Of a stretch of DNA of 64,000 bases, positions 59,201 through 64,000 are shown one piece after another. This DNA is from Taenia hydatigena (taxonomy: Eukaryota > Platyhelminthes > Cestoda > Cyclophyllidea > Taeniidae). Position 1 is the stretch's first letter. Each line of letters starts with the position of its first letter. The stretch covers positions 30,001 to 94,000 of the forward strand of contig JADWOT020001770.1 of NCBI GenBank assembly GCA_036345935.2. Reading direction: 5' to 3'. A program made the position numbers and the translations under genes. Under the pieces are notes generated by a model. The model saw only the letters and a list, made by a program, of their open reading frames with translations. It searched no databases and was not told where the DNA came from.

Positions 59201-59590
59201 CGATTAGGATCAGTTCCTCCTCTTAATAGGCAGTGGAGCACCCTTAATGTCTACATCCGCTTCCCTTCCTAGAAATTCTGCGGACAATAGCTGTGGTAGT
59301 GCAATCGCTTTACTTTAAAGATTTGTAACGTTGCTACAACTGACAGAAATTGAGCACGCCTAGAGTAAGCGGACTTTAAAATTGTACTTTGCTTAGGGCG
59401 ATTAACATTAAATTTGTAAATTCCTTGCCCGATCGCTCGTGTATCGTCTGAGCAGCTGTCTGTGCATACGAGCCTGGAAACAGTAAGTACCTTGGTATCA
59501 TGAAACCACGCTCTAAGCAGAAATTCAACCATCTTTACCACTTTTGATTGGCAAACATTTTGACAAGTTGCCATCTTCTGCTAAGGAATT
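56270..59590. other. Noncoding interval
   Basis: No supported feature. Open frames of 60-114 codons lack motifs. Confidence 0.35.
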
Positions 59591-59599
59591 GTATGCGTA

Positions 59600-60420
59600 T
59601 GCAAAGAAGGTGCTAGCATACTAGATCCAAACCTACGCAACGCTTTCAAAAGCTCCGAATAATATGCGAATTCGGGGTAAAACCTAAGCAACTAAAGATC
59701 ACTTGATAAAGACTTTCAGAAATGCAGAGAAATGAACGGAAAAATCAAGGCGCCGACTGAGGAGACCTGCACAAGTCCCAATGCAGCACCACGCCAAGAT
59801 ATGGAAAGTCCAAATTACCCAACACTAATGCAAAGTGACGGCAACTTATTACCCCTTCACTAAATTGGTTACCATGTGTGCTCTGCTATGCTGTTTTTGC
59901 ATTCTCTATTTCATTTTGCTCTGTCTTGCTCCCTTCCTCTCGCTTCTAACCCTCGAACGACATGGCAAAAACCTCAGTCGGACTACAAAGCCGCCGTCAG
60001 GCTTACATCCTTTCGCTCACCATCCCACCACAAAGCTAGCTAGCACTTCAAAATAATTCTACTTTGTGCCTACAAATGCACATCATGATCACGCTCACAA
60101 TTTCAACCACACAACTTCGCGATTTGTGTTATCCCTCCTTCCTTAAGGTCGTCATTCGCTCGTGATCGACTGAACTACAATTAACTTTGACTTGCCAATA
60201 AGTTGCTAGCACATTCAGAAACGTTATATTGCTGTGCAGCTGTTCGCTGACCGTCTACTTTCATATGCTTCCACGGACAGCACCAGCTTCAAGAGTGCCA
60301 GTTTGCAGGATGCAACCCACTCATGCGTATGCAGGTTTTACGCTTGTAGCACATACGCGACTCGGGCATTTCCTCTCCGCGGATATCTTTGTACGTACAG
60401 GTAGATATTAGAACTCTCGC
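59600..60420 (+). repeat. Repeat family 4, copy 2
   Basis: GAGGAGACCTGCACAAGTCCC at 59759, ACAAATGCACATCATGATCA at about 60072 and GTTATATTGCTGTGCAGCTG at about 60223 match copy 1 five kilobases upstream in direct orientation. Confidence 0.78.
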
Positions 60421-60897
60421 GAACTTACAAACGCCACCTCCGCCACAACCAATATTAACACTGATGTCGAGGCAACCACGACTAGCACCATCGTAGGCAT
60501 CACCTATCTTTCTTAGTCCCTACCTCCTTTGCCTCCGTCTCCTCCTCTTTCTCCTCTGATCTTGAACAACCCAGTAAATTGTTGGTCAGCATTCTTTAGC
60601 TGGAAAGTTCACTTAAGTGATTCACTACTAGAAACGAGTAGGATATTTTCCTCCCACGTTTAGGTCTTTTTGTAGAAAATTACTCTCTCCCTTTCGCTAG
60701 TTGAAGACAAGCTTTAACAAGGTCTTGACGACAAGCAGTCTCGATATTGTATTCTATGGCTACACATTCCTAATGGAGTGATCTTGGCATCAAGCCTGTC
60801 CATAATCGATTGATGAGAGCACTGCATTCGATACTTTAGAAACTTATCACTTACGGATTCAACAACCCAACACCAATCTTTGAAAAATGATAAACGA

Positions 60898-60969
60898 TTG
60901 CGTCAAAAAGACAACCTGAGTGAGCCTTGAATCAAAATCCAAAGCTTTAACCATTAGGCCACCAGAGCT
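60898..60969 (-). tRNA. tRNA-Gln-like sequence, probably a pseudogene or SINE head
   Basis: On the minus strand GGCCTAATGGTTAAAGC matches the tRNA D-arm and A-box, and TTTGGATTTTGATTCAAG matches the anticodon arm of tRNA-Gln with anticodon TTG in the loop. The T-arm is degenerate (CAGGTTGTC in place of GGTTCGAATCC) and the acceptor stem is not convincingly paired, so it is unlikely to be a working tRNA. Confidence 0.45.
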
Positions 60970-60984
60970 TACTCTCTGCGTAAA

Positions 60985-63900
60985 GCGTAGTCAAATAGTA
61001 CTAACGTGAAGTCGCGGTCACCAATTTACCAACTACGACCGCAGGGCTTAGTGGTTTCGGGGTATTACTCTCGCTTCAATGCAAGAGAATCCAATTAATA
61101 CTCAGGCCAGTTCCAACGCTAATGATGGCTGTCGTAGTCTCTCATCAATTCAATAGCAGAACGTCTTGTATTGTACTGCATCTTAACTGCGATTTGCATT
61201 TAACCTTCAAGAATTGTAAAAAAATGAATTATGGTGTTATAAGCCTTGTTGAATACGCTATGGTGATGCATAAATAACTTTTTTCCTTATCTGTAATCAA
61301 GCTTTTCTGCATTTCTATACAGTTCTCACGAAACCAGTCTACTTTCTCTTGGTTTTCTTACTTTCCAGAGCTTATTTAAAGCAGACTTGATAAAGTTAAC
61401 CCAACGCACCATTCTTCAAAGTTTTATGCTCACAAACAGTTTTTCAGTGTCCTTTGGGACCAACATTGCCGTTCATTTTTGCTTCGATTGGGCTTTTACT
61501 ACGATTACTTAGGAATTATAAGCGGTAAAACCATCTTGACGTGTTTTAAATTCAAGAAACATGATTTTGAGCACTTTAGTACACAGAATGAATTGTTCCA
61601 TCTAGGTTTTCTTGCCTATGCTGCTCTTCAGTGACGTCGCCTTCTACCGTCTTTTCTTTTCATGAAAGTAGCCTGGTGCATGGCATGCGTAAATACGCCT
61701 TTGCATCCAACCATTTGTTTGGCAAAGCAGTCAATAGAGTCTTAAGCATTGCATGAATTGACTTGCTTGGGTGATTGGATGATGTGAACCAAATACTTTG
61801 CACCTAATAAGTGCGCCATCTTGGCTACATTTGCTCTTCTAATCTTCCACAACTCTGTCCTCCATTCCATCAGTTTTTAAACATTCGCATTGTAATGTTA
61901 CGATGATTGTAATAGTGCGCCAATACCAAACCAAAATTGTAGCCCATGCTGGTTTCCGGTATCGACTTGTACGAAATAGCCAGGCTATTTGCCTTGGCCT
62001 TCCCTTATGAGGTGAAAATACCTATGATTCATCAATATCTCGGGTAGAAATCCATCCCTTGCAATTCCAATATGTTCAGAAACATTCATCAAGAAGTCCT
62101 AACAAACGTTTCGCCACATAACTATCCACACAGCACAGCTTCTTTTAATTGGGATCACAAAGTGATTTGCTTAGAATTACAGCCTTCCCCATTGCAGCTG
62201 ATTTGGTGACTGGTTAGCGTTACAGTGTCAAGGAGTCTCTACAATTCAGTTGCGTTTGGCAGCGAATGTCAACTGCAAGAGGGAATACAGTTGGAAGTGT
62301 GGTAAAATAGAAGGCTCACTAATAATGGCAACTGGCAAACCAAGACTTTAGCAGAAGTCGCCTCGACCCTTAATATGCAAATATCTTACGATTTGTAATA
62401 GAATAATCTAATCCAGCCTAAACTGTCTTCGCCTTAGATTGGGCTGGTGATGTCTGCGATGTCACCAAACCTTTGAATTGATTACGTCCAATGCTTAGTT
62501 TTTTAAACAGTTTTTCTGTTGAAATAAATTACACAATGCAACTAACTCCGAGAACAATTAAGGAACTTATTTGGTTCTCGTTTGGTTTTCTTTTGAATTT
62601 TTTCGGTCACAGAGAAGTTTTTGAGAGGCTTGAGCGTAAATGATGGATCGAGCATCAGGACTCTCCTTAGAATTTGTTTTGCGACTCCACTTGTTTCTTG
62701 GCCACTCATGGCTGATAGACTACAATGCGTGTGGTAGAGAAGAGACCTCTTCTTCGCAGACGTCTGTAAGGGTGAAGTCTACTGCCATCGAGTTAGTGAA
62801 GAAGCCATGCCAACACTTGACTTAAATTGCGGTTGAACTTGTAGTTTATACCATCAAATGGTTTTGAATTCGCAAATACAGCTGACAAATAGAACCCATT
62901 CACCCGCGTTCAAATACTTCTAAGTGGCTGAGTAAAGTTGTCCTTTAGCAGGTGGAACAATGCTGAGATGGTAAAACTTTACCGAATGCAGTTTTTATTG
63001 TTCGTTTCATTGTTCGCTCCTATAGTCTGAATTACGCAAGTTAAAAAGGGAGGAAGAGCCACCACGCTGTTGAGTTTATGATAAATTAGATGCATCGGAT
63101 TCATTTCGCGTCTTGTGTAAATTTATCTTGTGTAGAACAATGCCAAACACTCCTTTTACCCTTTAGCGAACATAAGGCGCTGCAATGCCAAAATTCAGGA
63201 TTGCGTCCTTTCAACACTCCTGCTATTCGGATTAAAATCGGTTCTGTTAAAAATAAAGCTATAGCATGCGGAGAAAAAGAACAAACGCGGTTAAATGGCC
63301 ATGCTCGCTTGCAATGCCCTTTATAATGGAAGTACAAGCGTTTTCGTTGATCATGTAATTTGCAATAAAATTAGCATGAGGGCGCCTGTTTTAACGAGTC
63401 ACAGCTATTGTTTCCCGATTAAAGTATGACGCTGGCACAATAGGATTTTGCATGGCCTCTTCCTGTGCCCAAACGCTTATAAATTTTAAAGTGTTTTACA
63501 GAGCAGCTTGACTTTATTGTGGAGAAACAGGTTGCATGTAAGAGCTGGGCCACACCCACATTAAAATGGCTGTCTACTTATAGCTTCGTCGAATTCCACC
63601 TCATAAGAGCGACCACTGTTAGGTGACCATTATTGAAGCTAAGTTCAAAAGAATGAAGCACGTGTAATGCAGTCCTTTATTTGCTACTTAGGCATTGTCT
63701 AACAGAAGTCACGATGTTGCTAAGTTAACAAGGATTAATTGGTAAAGGGTGCATTTTCCGCTTAATGAGAACCCGTAGTAAGAAAGAATTATTCGGTAAA
63801 CGCAGGATACGGACCGAATTATTGCACGTAGATGAATTGATTGATCATTATCACTAGATTACGCAAAGGTTTAATCAAAAGCTGCCTGCAGGCAAGTATA

Positions 63901-64000
63901 GGTGGCTGTAAAGATCGCGGATCTTAAGACAGTATCGCTAATTATGTCGGTGCATAGTGCATTCCCGTGGCTTAACTGTTAACTGCAACGGAATGTACAT
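60985..64000. other. Noncoding interval at the window end
   Basis: No supported gene. A possible second tRNA-like stretch lies at 61042-61110 (GGGCTTAGTGGTTT, then a CTCTCGC/GCAAGAG hairpin), too weak to call. Confidence 0.3.

Noticed and set aside
1..64000. CRISPR arrays, bacterial operons, phage genes, rRNA
   Set aside because: No regularly spaced direct repeats, no ribosome-binding-site-led gene clusters and no rRNA-like stretches were seen.

Overview
This is eukaryotic nuclear DNA, most likely from an animal. Genes are absent over most of the window, there are many diverged duplications, splice-like GT/AG signals accompany short coding pieces, and a decayed Ty3/gypsy retrotransposon is present. 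No bacterial or phage gene organisation is visible. I cannot name the species. A flatworm or another repeat-rich invertebrate would fit, but that is inference only.

The remarkable part is the first 7.3 kb, which is a mosaic of endogenised single-stranded DNA virus sequences. CRESS-DNA (circovirus/cyclovirus-like) pieces are a capsid N-terminus with an arginine-rich head (1-245, minus), Rep N-terminal exons with an intron-like gap and a Rep linker fragment (413-857, minus), a Rep helicase fragment (2034-2440, plus) and a probable capsid C-terminus (3473-about 4000, minus). Parvovirus-like pieces are a superfamily-3 helicase NS1 remnant (about 4140-5111, plus), a capsid-like region (5280-6248, plus), and two related copies of another capsid-like reading frame (about 1520-1620 and 2770-3495). 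A large palindrome with smaller palindromes at its centre (about 6974-7277) looks like a parvoviral terminal hairpin, and half of a similar sequence lies at about 1360-1480. A short TAACCAAT element recurs four times and forms two of the stem-loops. Most reading frames are broken. The exceptions are the capsid N-terminus and the first Rep exon.

From about 10.4 kb back to 7.4 kb the minus strand carries a decayed Ty3/gypsy polyprotein in the order gag, protease, reverse transcriptase, RNase H, integrase. It stops short within the integrase, next to the terminal hairpin.

From 10.6 to 64 kb the window is mainly noncoding and built from diverged duplications: a unit near 11.1-12.6 repeated at 23.0-24.4; a unit at 14.6-17.1 repeated at 24.5-26.0 and 28.0-29.2; a tandem pair at 29.2-30.1 and 30.2-31.0; an array at 33.4-38.4; a short pair at 43.25 and 44.05; an 87-bp tandem pair at 40.49-40.66; and a pair at 54.5-55.35 and 59.6-60.4. 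Weak protein traces are a protein-kinase activation-segment fragment present twice in opposite orientation (39.58-39.83), a possible METTL13-like methyltransferase fragment (55.9-56.26), and a few exon-like stretches. A tRNA-Gln-like sequence lies at about 60.9 kb on the minus strand. No intact cellular gene could be assembled.
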